This document shows positions 1-8,757 of a DNA stretch of 64,000 nucleotides, in pieces. A program made the translations under genes and the position numbers. The DNA is from Methanosarcina vacuolata Z-761 (GTDB lineage: Archaea; Halobacteriota; Methanosarcinia; Methanosarcinales; Methanosarcinaceae). Location of the stretch: the NCBI RefSeq assembly GCF_000969905.1, contig NZ_CP009520.1, positions 434,001 to 498,000 of the forward strand. The letters are read 5' to 3'. Within the stretch, counting starts at the first letter, position 1, and the number at the start of each line of letters is the position of its first letter. Below the pieces are notes generated by a model. It was not told where the DNA came from. It saw only the letters and a program-made list of their open reading frames with translations, and ran no database searches.

Positions 1-1
1 G

Positions 2-301
2 CTGGCAATTGCAACCTCGATTGACGGAGTTTATTCCGCAGACCCTAACTGTGACCCTTCGGCCGTAAAGTACGATAAAATCTCTCCTGAGAAGCTCATA
101 AACATAGTCATGGCAATCGAGATGAAAGCAGGTTCCAAGTCCCCTGTTGACCCTGTAGCCGCAAAAATTATAGAACGCTGCAAGCTCGATGCACTTGTCA
201 TGGATGCCCGGAATCCTGCCATGCTCGGAGAAGTTCTCGATGGGGAAGCCGTCAAAAAATCTCCAATATCCTGCGGGACCTGGATTACGACAAAGATGTG
301 A
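2..301 (+). CDS. pyrH: UMP kinase, archaeal type (3' end only)
   Basis: Only the last 99 codons are in the window; the reading frame is open from base 2. UMP kinase phosphorylates UMP to UDP with ATP in pyrimidine nucleotide synthesis and is cytoplasmic. The visible part has the C-terminal signatures of the archaeal amino-acid-kinase-fold UMP kinase: a TSIDGVYSADP segment, the AGSKSPVDPVAAKIIER helix region, and a terminal CGTWI. Full-length archaeal enzymes are about 230 residues, so roughly 130 residues lie upstream. The stop is TGA at 299-301. Nothing suggests that the gene is damaged. Confidence 0.88.
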   Translation: MAIATSIDGVYSADPNCDPSAVKYDKISPEKLINIVMAIEMKAGSKSPVDPVAAKIIERCKLDALVMDARNPAMLGEVLDGEAVKKSPISCGTWITTKM

Positions 302-308
302 GGCTCAA

Positions 309-376
309 AACTCAAACCAATCAAGACTTAAAGTTCAAACCAATTAAGACTTAAAGTTCAAACCAATTAAGGCTCA
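309..376. repeat. short tandem repeat after pyrH (about 23 bp unit, 3 copies)
   Basis: Three imperfect copies of a unit containing CAAACCAATTAAGACTTAAAG follow the pyrH stop. The rest of the gap up to 595 holds no gene that I can support, only the SD of the next gene (GGGAGGAGGAG at about 580-589). Confidence 0.7.
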
Positions 377-595
377 GACCAGTATTAACAGCCAGACAAG
401 ATAGAGTTCGAAAAATAAAAGCTGGCTTCAAAATCTTTATTTTTACAGAAAATGAAAACTTAAACATAGAGGTTCCGACATATATCCCAATAACAGAAAA
501 CAGACGGAAGTGTCGGTTTAGAGTTTAGAACTCCTACAAAGCCAGTTTCCTGAAGTTTCTGTCCTGATATTTCTTAAAGGGAGGAGGAGTCGGGT

Positions 596-1774
596 TTGAG
601 CTTGCCTGAAAGAAAGAGTTCTTTTAGACAGAGAGGGTTTATTTTCCACTTTTTTTTCATTCTTCTATTCCTGATAATCTTCTGCGCTGATCTCATTCCT
701 GCTTTCGCTGCAGTAGATGGGACAGCCTTTGAAAAGGAAAGGCAGAGAGATGCCGTTATCATGGATTTTTTCTCGGACAATGTGCTCGCGGATACTACAG
801 TACGGTTTGAGCAGCCTCTTGAAAATGTTTCTCTTGTTTTTACTTTGAATTCGGAGACGAAACTGCTGAAATCGGAAACTTTTCTTCTAGGGCCTGTTAA
901 GAAAGGGCAGGAAGTTACAAAAGTACTTTTCTGGGGAATTGAGAATGATTTTGGAAAAGATACGGACTCTTATACAGCGCAGGTTTATGTTAAAAACGGG
1001 AATGAAAGCCTTGCTTTCAGAAAACTTTCATTTTCCGACCGCAATCCCATCCTTTCAAAACTTAAACTTGTTGACTTCTCCGCAGATTCCGAGAAAGCTT
1101 CAGTTTTAATGAGTCTTACAAGCCCTGCTAACCTCAGGAGTATACAGGCGCCTGAACCCGGCGTGATCGACCTTGACCTTAAACTTCTCTCAGGAACGGA
1201 AATCGTGTATTCTGAAAAGCATAAGAATATCCCTGTTACCAGCACTTATTACAATGTAAGCTACTGGCCTTTCCTGCTTGAGAAAAATAAAAACTACACT
1301 GCCCTTTTGAAGGTCCATTCCCACTCTCCTGATGTCACTGCAGCCTACATATCGAACTTCAAGTCCGAAGAAAAAGTGGAAATTGTTGACCGGGATATTG
1401 ATGTGGATGAATACGGAGCAAGTGTTACTGTCATCGGAAGATCCCAGGTGCCCTTTGACGGATTTGTAAGGGTTGTGCTGACTCCTAAAGATGGGAAGGT
1501 ACAGGTTTTTGAGGAAACCGCAGATATCCTGACCTCGAGAAAAGAAGATACGGTAGGAATAATTTGGCAGGGAGTCCCGAAGGGAGATTATAATGTAAAG
1601 ATCTATGTGCTTAATTCCGAAGGAGAAATTCTGGACAGCCATGAAACGGTTTTGAGGGTTTTTGAGCCGGTTGCTGAAGCAACCCCCGTCGAAGAATCTC
1701 CGTCTATTTGCTTCTTCACAGTTCTGGGGATTTTTCTCTGCGCTGGAATCTTGTCTGGAAGGAAAAGGAAATAA
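596..1774 (+). CDS. membrane-anchored exported protein, unknown function
   Basis: I do not recognise the family firmly. The 392-residue protein starts at a TTG preceded by a strong GGGAGGAGGAG ribosome site. It has one hydrophobic segment near residues 14-36 (signal or anchor) and a second at about 370-387 followed by a basic RKRK tail, so the bulk lies outside the cell. The middle is beta-rich and looks like two or three Ig-like or S-layer-associated beta-sandwich modules. The gene lies just upstream of, and in the same direction as, an ABC permease/ATPase pair, a common arrangement for an exported partner of FtsX/MacB-type transporters. That link is inferred from position only. Confidence 0.7.
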   Translation: MSLPERKSSFRQRGFIFHFFFILLFLIIFCADLIPAFAAVDGTAFEKERQRDAVIMDFFSDNVLADTTVRFEQPLENVSLVFTLNSETKLLKSETFLLGPVKKGQEVTKVLFWGIENDFGKDTDSYTAQVYVKNGNESLAFRKLSFSDRNPILSKLKLVDFSADSEKASVLMSLTSPANLRSIQAPEPGVIDLDLKLLSGTEIVYSEKHKNIPVTSTYYNVSYWPFLLEKNKNYTALLKVHSHSPDVTAAYISNFKSEEKVEIVDRDIDVDEYGASVTVIGRSQVPFDGFVRVVLTPKDGKVQVFEETADILTSRKEDTVGIIWQGVPKGDYNVKIYVLNSEGEILDSHETVLRVFEPVAEATPVEESPSICFFTVLGIFLCAGILSGRKRK

Positions 1775-1802
1775 AGAGTTCTGAAAAAGGAAAATAAAAA
1801 GT

Positions 1803-1874
1803 CCTGAAAGCTTTGAAAATCTTGAAAGCTTTGGAAACTTTGAAAATCTTGAAAGCTTTGAAAGCCTTGAAAGC
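1803..1874. repeat. tandem repeat of about 9/18 bp between two genes
   Basis: Repeated units of the form TTGAAAGCTTTGAAAATC occupy almost the whole gap between the exported protein and the permease. The repeat is open in the permease frame and encodes a low-complexity lysine/leucine stretch, which artificially lengthens the longest open frame upstream of the true permease start. Confidence 0.8.
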
Positions 1875-1908
1875 CCAAAATAGTATAAAACTCGAACGCA
1901 GGATCATT

Positions 1909-3024
1909 ATGTTTGACCTCATCATCCGAAATATAATGAACAGGAAGGTCAGGAGTGCACTAACAATCTGCGGGATTGCCCTCGGGATCTTTGCAGTTAT
2001 AGTTATGGGTGCGATGTCCGAAAATTTCCACCAGACCTTTGAGCGTTCCATGAGTGTGACCAGCGACAAAATTCGGGTTTTTGCCGAAAGTGGAGTCTTT
2101 GGAGGGGGGCTTACGGACGATAAGGTGAGTGACGTACTCCGGGTGGCAGGGGTGAAAGATGCATATGGGCTTTTAATGACTACTTTTGATGAGGACAAAA
2201 TGGGAATGACCGGGAAGCAAATTCTGGGAGTCCCACCGGAGAAATCCAGCGTTGCCCTTTATCCCGTAGAGCTGAAAGCAGGCCGTTTCCTCAATCCAGG
2301 GGATTCATATAATGTTGTTGTCGGAAGCAACATACAGAGGGAATATAAACTCCAGATCGGGAGTAAGTTTGAGATCCATGACAAGTATTTTACAGTTGTA
2401 GGAATTCTGGATTATACCGGCTCGATTTTCGATAACGCGGTAATCATACCTCTTGAAACTGCTCAGGACCTCTACGACGTTGGTAATTCGATTTCCTATA
2501 TCTTTGCGGTGCCTGACGAGCGAGTGGATGCCGAAATACTCTCCAAACGCATAGAATTGAGCGTTAAAGGCACAAGCACACTTTCTCCTGGAGAGCTTGA
2601 GGTGCAGGCAAGGCAGTCCTTTATGATTTTTAGCGTAATCACTATCAGCTCAGGGCTTCTTGCAGCAATCATAGGCGGCCTGTGCGTGATGAATACCATG
2701 CTCATGTCCGTTGCCGAGAGAACAAGGGAATTTGGAATTTTAAAAGCCATTGGGGCCGAAACAAAGGATATTTTGCTCCTGACACTCGGAGAAGCTTCAT
2801 TTATGGGCCTTTTCGGCGGAATCCTCGGAATTCTGGTAGGTTCCGTGGCTGTCTATATTATGAATGCATGGCTCGCAAACACAAGGATAGTGCTTTTCCT
2901 GATAACGACCAGGCTACTTGTAATTGCCATGCTTTTTGCCTTGCTGATAGGTGCTCTTTCAGGGCTTTATCCTGCGTACAGGGCCTCGAAAATGAGCCCT
3001 ATGGAGGCTTTGAAGCATGCATGA
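1909..3024 (+). CDS. ABC transporter permease, FtsX/MacB family
   Basis: A 371-residue inner-membrane permease of the FtsX/MacB type. It has an N-terminal membrane helix (MFDLIIRNIMNRKVRS then ALTICGIALGIFAVIV), a large extracytoplasmic MacB-like periplasmic-core domain (about residues 45-230), and three C-terminal helices (about 250-275, 300-330, 340-360) ending in the family signature YPAYRASKMSPMEAL. I chose ATG 1909 because it matches the family N-terminus; the frame extends upstream to 1813 only through the tandem repeat. The stop overlaps the ATPase start by 8 bases, so the two are translated together. The likely role is export or release of a lipoprotein, peptide or surface component; the substrate is unknown. 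Confidence 0.9.
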   Translation: MFDLIIRNIMNRKVRSALTICGIALGIFAVIVMGAMSENFHQTFERSMSVTSDKIRVFAESGVFGGGLTDDKVSDVLRVAGVKDAYGLLMTTFDEDKMGMTGKQILGVPPEKSSVALYPVELKAGRFLNPGDSYNVVVGSNIQREYKLQIGSKFEIHDKYFTVVGILDYTGSIFDNAVIIPLETAQDLYDVGNSISYIFAVPDERVDAEILSKRIELSVKGTSTLSPGELEVQARQSFMIFSVITISSGLLAAIIGGLCVMNTMLMSVAERTREFGILKAIGAETKDILLLTLGEASFMGLFGGILGILVGSVAVYIMNAWLANTRIVLFLITTRLLVIAMLFALLIGALSGLYPAYRASKMSPMEALKHA

Positions 3025-3778
3025 GATCGAGATTGTGGGGGAAGGGCTTGAGGTCTCGAATAAGCCGGAAAAAGAAGATAATAAGCTTAATTGGGGTAAC
3101 GAAGACCAGAAAATCATACTTCAGGTTGAAAACCTTTCCAAAACCTATTTCCAGGGCAAAATCCCTGTCCATGCCCTCCGCTGCGCCTGCATAACTGTAA
3201 GAAAAGGGGAACTTCTTGCGATAATGGGGCCCTCAGGTTCCGGAAAATCTACTCTCCTCGCTCTTATAGGCACACTTGAAAAAGCAACTGACGGTAAAAT
3301 AATTCTTGATGGGACAGACCTTACATCTGTGCCTGAAAAACTGCTTCCCCGCGTGAGAAGAGAAAAAATAGGCTTTATTTTCCAGCACTATAACCTTATC
3401 CCTACACTTTCTGCACTTGAAAACGTTGAGCTTTCCATGCGCTTTTCCAGAGTGCCCAAAAAAGAAAGAGGAGGCAGGGCCAGAAAGCTGCTCGAAGAAC
3501 TTGGCCTTGGAGACCGACTTTCCCATAAGCCTTCGGAATTATCAGGAGGAGAACAACAGAGAGTTTCTATTGCCAGGGCACTTGCGAATAAGCCGGCGGT
3601 TATTCTGGCTGATGAACCTACAGGTGAGGTGGATAGCAAGACAAGGGATTCAATTGTGCGGGTCTTCAAAGAATTGAGCGAAAAAGGGCAGACGATTCTT
3701 GTTGTAACGCACGACCCTGAGGTTGCAAAGGAGTGCTCGAGGGTGCTCAGGATTACGGACGGGGTCATTAAAGATTAA
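3017..3778 (+). CDS. ABC transporter ATP-binding protein, LolD/MacB type
   Basis: The cytoplasmic ATPase partner of the overlapping permease. Walker A (GPSGSGKST), Q-loop (FIFQHYNLIPTLSALENV), ABC signature (LSGGEQQRVSIARAL), Walker B (VILADEPTGEVDS) and the H-loop (VVTHDPE) are all intact, so it should be active. The 253-residue length is slightly longer than the family norm because of about 30 extra N-terminal residues before the conserved ILQVENLSKTY. A start inside that extension is possible, but the 8-base overlap with the permease supports translational coupling at 3017. Confidence 0.93.
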   Translation: MHEIEIVGEGLEVSNKPEKEDNKLNWGNEDQKIILQVENLSKTYFQGKIPVHALRCACITVRKGELLAIMGPSGSGKSTLLALIGTLEKATDGKIILDGTDLTSVPEKLLPRVRREKIGFIFQHYNLIPTLSALENVELSMRFSRVPKKERGGRARKLLEELGLGDRLSHKPSELSGGEQQRVSIARALANKPAVILADEPTGEVDSKTRDSIVRVFKELSEKGQTILVVTHDPEVAKECSRVLRITDGVIKD

Positions 3779-3822
3779 CCATCATACAAATCAGGCTTTA
3801 AAATACGGTTTTTTCTTCAGAA

Positions 3823-4240
3823 TTATAACCTTAACTCTGCCACAAATAGGGAATAACTTTTTCAATAACAGTGCTCTTGAGCATGTTCCACTCTGAATCA
3901 TTAAAACACAGTCTAGGATTTTTCAGTTATTCCTTGCGGAGAGAAAGATAACAAATTGATGTTTAAGCCTATAGATCTCGAATTTAAAAATAAGCAAAAA
4001 TGCAAAAATTACTCATACTTATATCCTATAGGGAATAAATTTTCTCCATATTTTTCAGTTTATTTCAGACAAAATTTTCGATATCTAAAGAATTAATAGA
4101 CATTAAATACCTAACAAATTTCTGGTAAAATTAAAAGCAATAGAGAAAGGAAAAGTGTAAAAACCCTTTAAAAAACAACATCAAAAGACACAATACTTGA
4201 ATAGGTTTATTCCCTACGCGATGCAGAGTTAAGGTTATAA
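3823..4240. mobile_element. 418 bp MITE-like element with long terminal inverted repeats
   Basis: The 18 bases at 3823-3840 (TTATAACCTTAACTCTGC) recur exactly as the reverse complement at 4223-4240. The match continues inward with variation, including a shared TAGGGAATAA on both arms. The interior carries another TAGGGAATAA near 4029 but no reading frame of note. This is the structure of a non-autonomous transposon. The outer bases match 13 of 18 positions at an end of the IS1634-type element at 41889-43645, which suggests mobilisation by that family. A target duplication is not clear. Confidence 0.72.
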
Positions 4241-4861
4241 ATCTGTGTAGTGTGATGTTACACTTACTTTTATCACTATATTTTGGAACTGAATCCCCGT
4301 AGAGAACAGTCTATAGAGAGTCTGGTTTCCTATTTTGGTCAATGAGAAATTCCAAATTTGGCTGTTTTATTGTTATGATTTCTATCTTTTTGAGCGCACT
4401 CTTTAACTCTTGGGTTAATTTTTTATAACAGTATAAATTTTTTATATATGCTATTAGTTTCAAAATTTATACAGTTTCCTGCTGAAAAACGCTGTTCTTC
4501 TACGTTATAATTACAGCTAGCCTGTCAGGACAATAAACCGGATAAGAGTCAGAATAAAAAAGATTGTTTTGAGTGTTTGGTTTCTTTCGTCTTTTTTATG
4601 TGACCTCAAAGTCTGGAGTTATGGGGACTATGAGCGATTCCATACTATTCAGTCAAATTACCTGGCCGATAAACCAGTCAAAGCGGTTTAACCGATAAAC
4701 CAGTCAAAACGGTTCAACCGATCTTACCGATCTAATTGATTTAATCTCAATTTCCTCGGTTATGAAACATCCTGTAATACCTCACATAAATTTTCCGTAT
4801 CTAGCTATTAACTGCAATAGTTGCTGTAAAAGAGGAATCTCACAACTTATGAAATTTTAAT
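4241..4861. other. AT-rich intergenic region upstream of the beta-helix protein
   Basis: No gene is supported here. A short duplicated stretch near 4675-4720 (two copies around AACCGATAAACCAGTCAAA) is the only structure. A promoter for the following gene probably lies in the last 100 bases, but I cannot fix its boxes. Confidence 0.4.
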
Positions 4862-7477
4862 ATGGGGCGTATTATGATGTATGTAAAAGGAATCTTGAAA
4901 ATTATTTGTTTAATAATTCTCGCACTTCACCTGATGACTGCAGGAAGTGCAGCAGCTAATGTGATTTCTGTAAGTAACAACACTGGTCAGCCTGCAGATT
5001 TTACTACCATCCAGGCGGCTGTAGCTGCTGCAAATCCAGGAGATGAAATAGTTGTCAAACCCGGTATTTATGAGGAGAATATTGTAATTAATAAGAACAT
5101 ATCTATTGTTTCCGAGTCTGGAAATTTCTCCGATACTGTAGTCCGGGCAGCCGACGTTTCTCAAGATGTCTTCAGTATCTGGGCAAACGACGTAAGCATT
5201 AAAGGTTTTGGCATAAGTGGGTCCAATTCCGCAGGTATTCATGTTTTTGAATTTATTGAATGTCACATTGAAAACAATGAATTGTTCAATAACAGCTGCG
5301 GTATCGATCTATATATACTGAGCTCAAGCAATACGCTTGAGAATAATGAAATTTCAAACTGTCTGACCGGGATTAGTATTGGCGGCGGCATGTACAATAA
5401 TTTGAGCAATAATTCAATCTCAAATTGCAGTAATGGAATTTCACTTTTTGACTCCTCTATCAATGTCCTGGAGAATAATACAATTTCTAAAAACATAGAA
5501 GGTATTTATCTTACAGGCGAATCAAACGGCAACACTCTGGCAGGTAATACTGTAACCCTCAATACGAAATCAGGACTGAATATTTACGGAACTTCAAACA
5601 ATCTGATTTATAATAACTGTTTCAATAATACGGTAAACGTAGAGTTTGAAGAAGTTTCGGGAACAAATACCTGGAACACAACTAAAACCGAGGGTACCAA
5701 CATAGCTGGCGGCCCTTACCTGGGAGGCAATTTCTGGGCAAAACCTGATGGGACTACATATCCTGAAAAAGCCAGGGACATTGACCTTGACGGAATATTT
5801 GATTCCCAGTATAATATCGAAGGCACCCAGTTCATAGATTATCTTCCCCTTAAAGGATTAGAGCCGGTAGTGATTACTGTAAATAATAGTACAGGACCGG
5901 TTGCGGATTTTACGTCTATCCAGGCGGCAATAGACAACGCACTCCCTGGTGACACAATCCTTATTTTCCCGGGAGTCTATGAAGAAAATGTCGACGTCTA
6001 CGTAACGAATTTGACTCTGACCTCCCAATCTTCCAGTTATGGGGACACCAGTGGGGACACTATTGTCAAGGCAGCCAGCAGTCTGGATGATGTTTTCTAT
6101 ATTATTGCGGATGGAGTGACAATTCGCGGGTTGAATATAATCGGGCCTGTAGACTACCCCAGTTCAGGCATCCATCTTAATGGAGTTAAGTACTGTAATA
6201 TCGAAAGCAACCAGCTCTCTAACAATTACATAGATCCTACTTCAAACCTTTTCAGTGGGAACAATTCCTCTATTAGCAATAACTCAGGGTCGGATACAGG
6301 GTCCGGGATCCGTCTTGATTCTGCCAGCAACAATCTCCTGAACAATAATACAGTCTCAGGGAGCGGAATTTCGGTTCTCCTGCGTGATTCCGCGGAAAAT
6401 ACGCTTCTCAATAATTCGGTATCCGGTAGTAACTACGGTATCTGGGTGGATTCTTCTAACAATAATACACTGGAAGGAAATATTCTGTCAAACAATAAAA
6501 TCGGGGCCTATCTGAAAGTTTCCAGCGGAAACGTACTTAACAACAGTAAGGTATCAGGCAGCATAAACTCTGGTATCAATCTGTGGGATTCTGTGGAAAA
6601 TACATTAAGCAATTCCACAGCCTCGAATAACAGTGTTTCTATCGTTCTGAGAAATTCCAGCGCAAACCTGCTCAGTAATAACACGGTGTCGGATAGCAAT
6701 TATGGTTTATGGCTGTACTCTTCGAGTAATGATAATAAGCTGAACGACAACAGGGCATTAAATAACCAGATCGGTATCTATGTAAAGACATCAAGTGGAA
6801 ATGTTCTTACAGGCAATACTGCGTTAGACAGCACCGTGTCCGGAATCAGTGTCTGGGAAGCGACCAAAAACGCGTTAATTAATAATGAAGCCTCGAACAA
6901 TTATGTCTCCATTTATCTGCAGAATTCCAGCGAAAATGCGTTTTCCAACAACTCGGCCTCAGACAGCAATTACGGGATGTGGATTGCCTATTCCAGTAAC
7001 AACAACCTGAGTGAGAATGACGTATCGAATAACAAATTCGGTTTCTATTTGAAAAATTCCAGCGATAACAGGTTGTCAGGTAACCAGGCAAATTCAAACT
7101 CCAGGCATGGGATCTATCTGGGTTCTTCCAGGAGTAATATCCTGGACAGTAACAGGGTTACTTCAAACTCGGAGTATGGGCTTTTCCTTCTTGATTCGGG
7201 AAGCAACTCGATTTATAATAACTATTTCAGCAACGTAAACAATATTTATCTGCAAGGTTCTAACGCAGGTACGAGATTGAATACAACCCTGACACCGGCA
7301 AAGAATATTGTTGGTGGAACTTACCTTGGTGGGAATTTCTGGGGTACTCCAAAAGGAGACGGCTTCAGCCAGACCCATGCAGATAAGAACGGAGATGGTA
7401 TCTGTGATGCAGCTTATACCGTGAATACAGAGGGTATTGATTATCTGCCTCTTGCAGATTCTCGTGTCACAATCTAA
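4862..7477 (+). CDS. secreted NosD/CASH-type parallel beta-helix surface protein
   Basis: An 871-residue exported protein with a signal peptide at residues 1-32 (hydrophobic core around ILKIICLIILALHL, cleavage probably after a GSAAA site). It consists of two homologous halves. Each starts with a DFTTIQAAVAAANPGDEI-like element, runs through many 22-24 residue Asn/Ser-rich right-handed beta-helix rungs (NNTL.NN.IS motifs), and closes with a GGxYLGGNFWxxPxG module containing an Asp-rich DxDGIxD loop and IDYLPL. The second half (from about residue 340) has far more rungs, an internal expansion. The fold is typical of polysaccharide-binding or -cleaving surface proteins; the substrate cannot be read from sequence. 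An ATG at 4874, with GGGG just before it, is an alternative start. There is no C-terminal anchor, so the protein may be released or bound to the S-layer. Confidence 0.85.
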   Translation: MGRIMMYVKGILKIICLIILALHLMTAGSAAANVISVSNNTGQPADFTTIQAAVAAANPGDEIVVKPGIYEENIVINKNISIVSESGNFSDTVVRAADVSQDVFSIWANDVSIKGFGISGSNSAGIHVFEFIECHIENNELFNNSCGIDLYILSSSNTLENNEISNCLTGISIGGGMYNNLSNNSISNCSNGISLFDSSINVLENNTISKNIEGIYLTGESNGNTLAGNTVTLNTKSGLNIYGTSNNLIYNNCFNNTVNVEFEEVSGTNTWNTTKTEGTNIAGGPYLGGNFWAKPDGTTYPEKARDIDLDGIFDSQYNIEGTQFIDYLPLKGLEPVVITVNNSTGPVADFTSIQAAIDNALPGDTILIFPGVYEENVDVYVTNLTLTSQSSSYGDTSGDTIVKAASSLDDVFYIIADGVTIRGLNIIGPVDYPSSGIHLNGVKYCNIESNQLSNNYIDPTSNLFSGNNSSISNNSGSDTGSGIRLDSASNNLLNNNTVSGSGISVLLRDSAENTLLNNSVSGSNYGIWVDSSNNNTLEGNILSNNKIGAYLKVSSGNVLNNSKVSGSINSGINLWDSVENTLSNSTASNNSVSIVLRNSSANLLSNNTVSDSNYGLWLYSSSNDNKLNDNRALNNQIGIYVKTSSGNVLTGNTALDSTVSGISVWEATKNALINNEASNNYVSIYLQNSSENAFSNNSASDSNYGMWIAYSSNNNLSENDVSNNKFGFYLKNSSDNRLSGNQANSNSRHGIYLGSSRSNILDSNRVTSNSEYGLFLLDSGSNSIYNNYFSNVNNIYLQGSNAGTRLNTTLTPAKNIVGGTYLGGNFWGTPKGDGFSQTHADKNGDGICDAAYTVNTEGIDYLPLADSRVTI

Positions 7478-7880
7478 TCTGGAGTGCTGAAAAAGAAAAT
7501 CTCCTGAAAAAATGTCCTGACTGTCAGGTATATGGGCAGCAGGAAATTAGTGGCACACTGAAAACAAGGCTGTACAGTTTCTCAGGAAATAGGAGGCTGT
7601 ACAGCTTCTCAGAAGGGTTAAAGCGGCTCTTAATCATTCCCTCTGGATAAGATGGTTTTCAATTAAGACCGCATTGGTTTTTATGAGAATATTATGAGGA
7701 TATCCACACAAAACAAGAAGAGCCATATTATGAGGATATCCACACAAAACAACGAAAAGCCATAAAAATAAACCATATATTATATTGGATGGAACCTTTG
7801 TGACTCTGATGCTTCTCCAACTTTGTATTATTCAATAACATTTATATATTTTTAATAATAAAAAAAGATCTGAACTTCAA
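7478..7880. other. intergenic gap between convergent genes, with a 36 bp direct repeat
   Basis: A unit beginning ATATTATGAGGATATCC is repeated at 7689-7716 and 7725-7752, a 36 bp period. A second short repeat (AGGCTGTACAG..TCTCAG) lies at about 7567-7612. No reading frame is supported. The genes on either side converge here, so the region probably holds both transcription ends. Confidence 0.55.
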
Positions 7881-8414
7881 TCAGTCTTCTTCCAGGAACT
7901 TCTGAAACCACACAATATCAAAATACTTTCCGAACTTTGTTCCTGCATCTTTAAACCTGCCGCATTCTGCAAACCCATGTTTAAGGTGGAAGTTCAGGCT
8001 GGCCTGGTTTTTCGAGGAGACGTTTGCAAGGAGGCTTTTCATATTCTTCTTTTTAGCTTCCTGACACAGGAAATCCAGCAGCTTTGTTCCCTGGCCCTTT
8101 CTTGTGTATTCTGGCAGGATAAAATATGAGAGTACTCCGGTGTGCTGGAAGTTTGGGAAGGGGAGATAAGGCCTCAGGGCTCCGAGACCGATCACTCTGT
8201 TGTCTTCTTCCGTTACATAAAAGGGGTAAGGTTCACTTTTATTCGGTTCTCCCTCATCGTGTGAAGTCTTGAAAAATTCCGGCCCAACAGGGGTTTCGAG
8301 GTAGGCTGCAAAACTATTATCTATATAGTAATTAAAGATTTCAAGCATTTCCTGAGTATCTTGCGGCGTAGTCTCTCTTATTACAAGGGATTTGAGCTGA
8401 TCTCTTTCCTGCAT
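7881..8414 (-). CDS. GNAT N-acetyltransferase, phosphinothricin acetyltransferase-like
   Basis: A 177-residue acetyl-CoA-dependent N-acetyltransferase of the PAT/Bar subgroup. The early IRETTPQDTQEMLEIFNYY is the usual N-terminus of this subgroup. Motif A is the LPEYTRKGQGTKLLDFL segment (acetyl-CoA pyrophosphate loop). It is followed by NQASLNFHLKHGFAECGRF, the conserved Asn and the GF strand of motif B. The substrate is not predictable; many relatives acylate methionine derivatives or xenobiotic amines. The gene stands alone, with convergent DNA on its 3' side. Confidence 0.85.
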   Translation of the reverse strand: MQERDQLKSLVIRETTPQDTQEMLEIFNYYIDNSFAAYLETPVGPEFFKTSHDEGEPNKSEPYPFYVTEEDNRVIGLGALRPYLPFPNFQHTGVLSYFILPEYTRKGQGTKLLDFLCQEAKKKNMKSLLANVSSKNQASLNFHLKHGFAECGRFKDAGTKFGKYFDIVWFQKFLEED

Positions 8415-8757
8415 ATGCTATAATCGGAATGTAAATATTTAAGCTCTTTTAGTCAGTTGCAGTACGAATCCTGTTAAATCCTCTTTTATCTGGACTCCTT
8501 ATTTGTCATGATTTATATTTATAATTTATTATCAGTACGATTATATTTATATACTTATGCTATTGTAGTATTCCATGCATTAGTACCCAAATCTACCCTA
8601 TATTTCAGGTGGACTTTGATGTTAAAATAGGGGTCTAGAAGTCCAAAATTCTTGAGTCGTCATACAATTTGTATGATTCCTTCAGGAATTTCTTCCTGAA
8701 AATAAAAAGCACAAGAGAACACATTTCTCAATGTACTTTTACAGAAGTGAAAAATAG
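8415..8757. other. AT-rich divergent intergenic region
   Basis: This lies between two divergently transcribed genes. Several TATA-like stretches (8510-8560) could serve promoters on both sides. No gene, and specifically no methyltransferase fragment, was found upstream of the DNA-recognition-domain protein. Confidence 0.4.

Noticed and set aside
1813-1908. N-terminal extension of the ABC permease
   Set aside because: It is encoded by the tandem repeat; the family N-terminus begins at ATG 1909.
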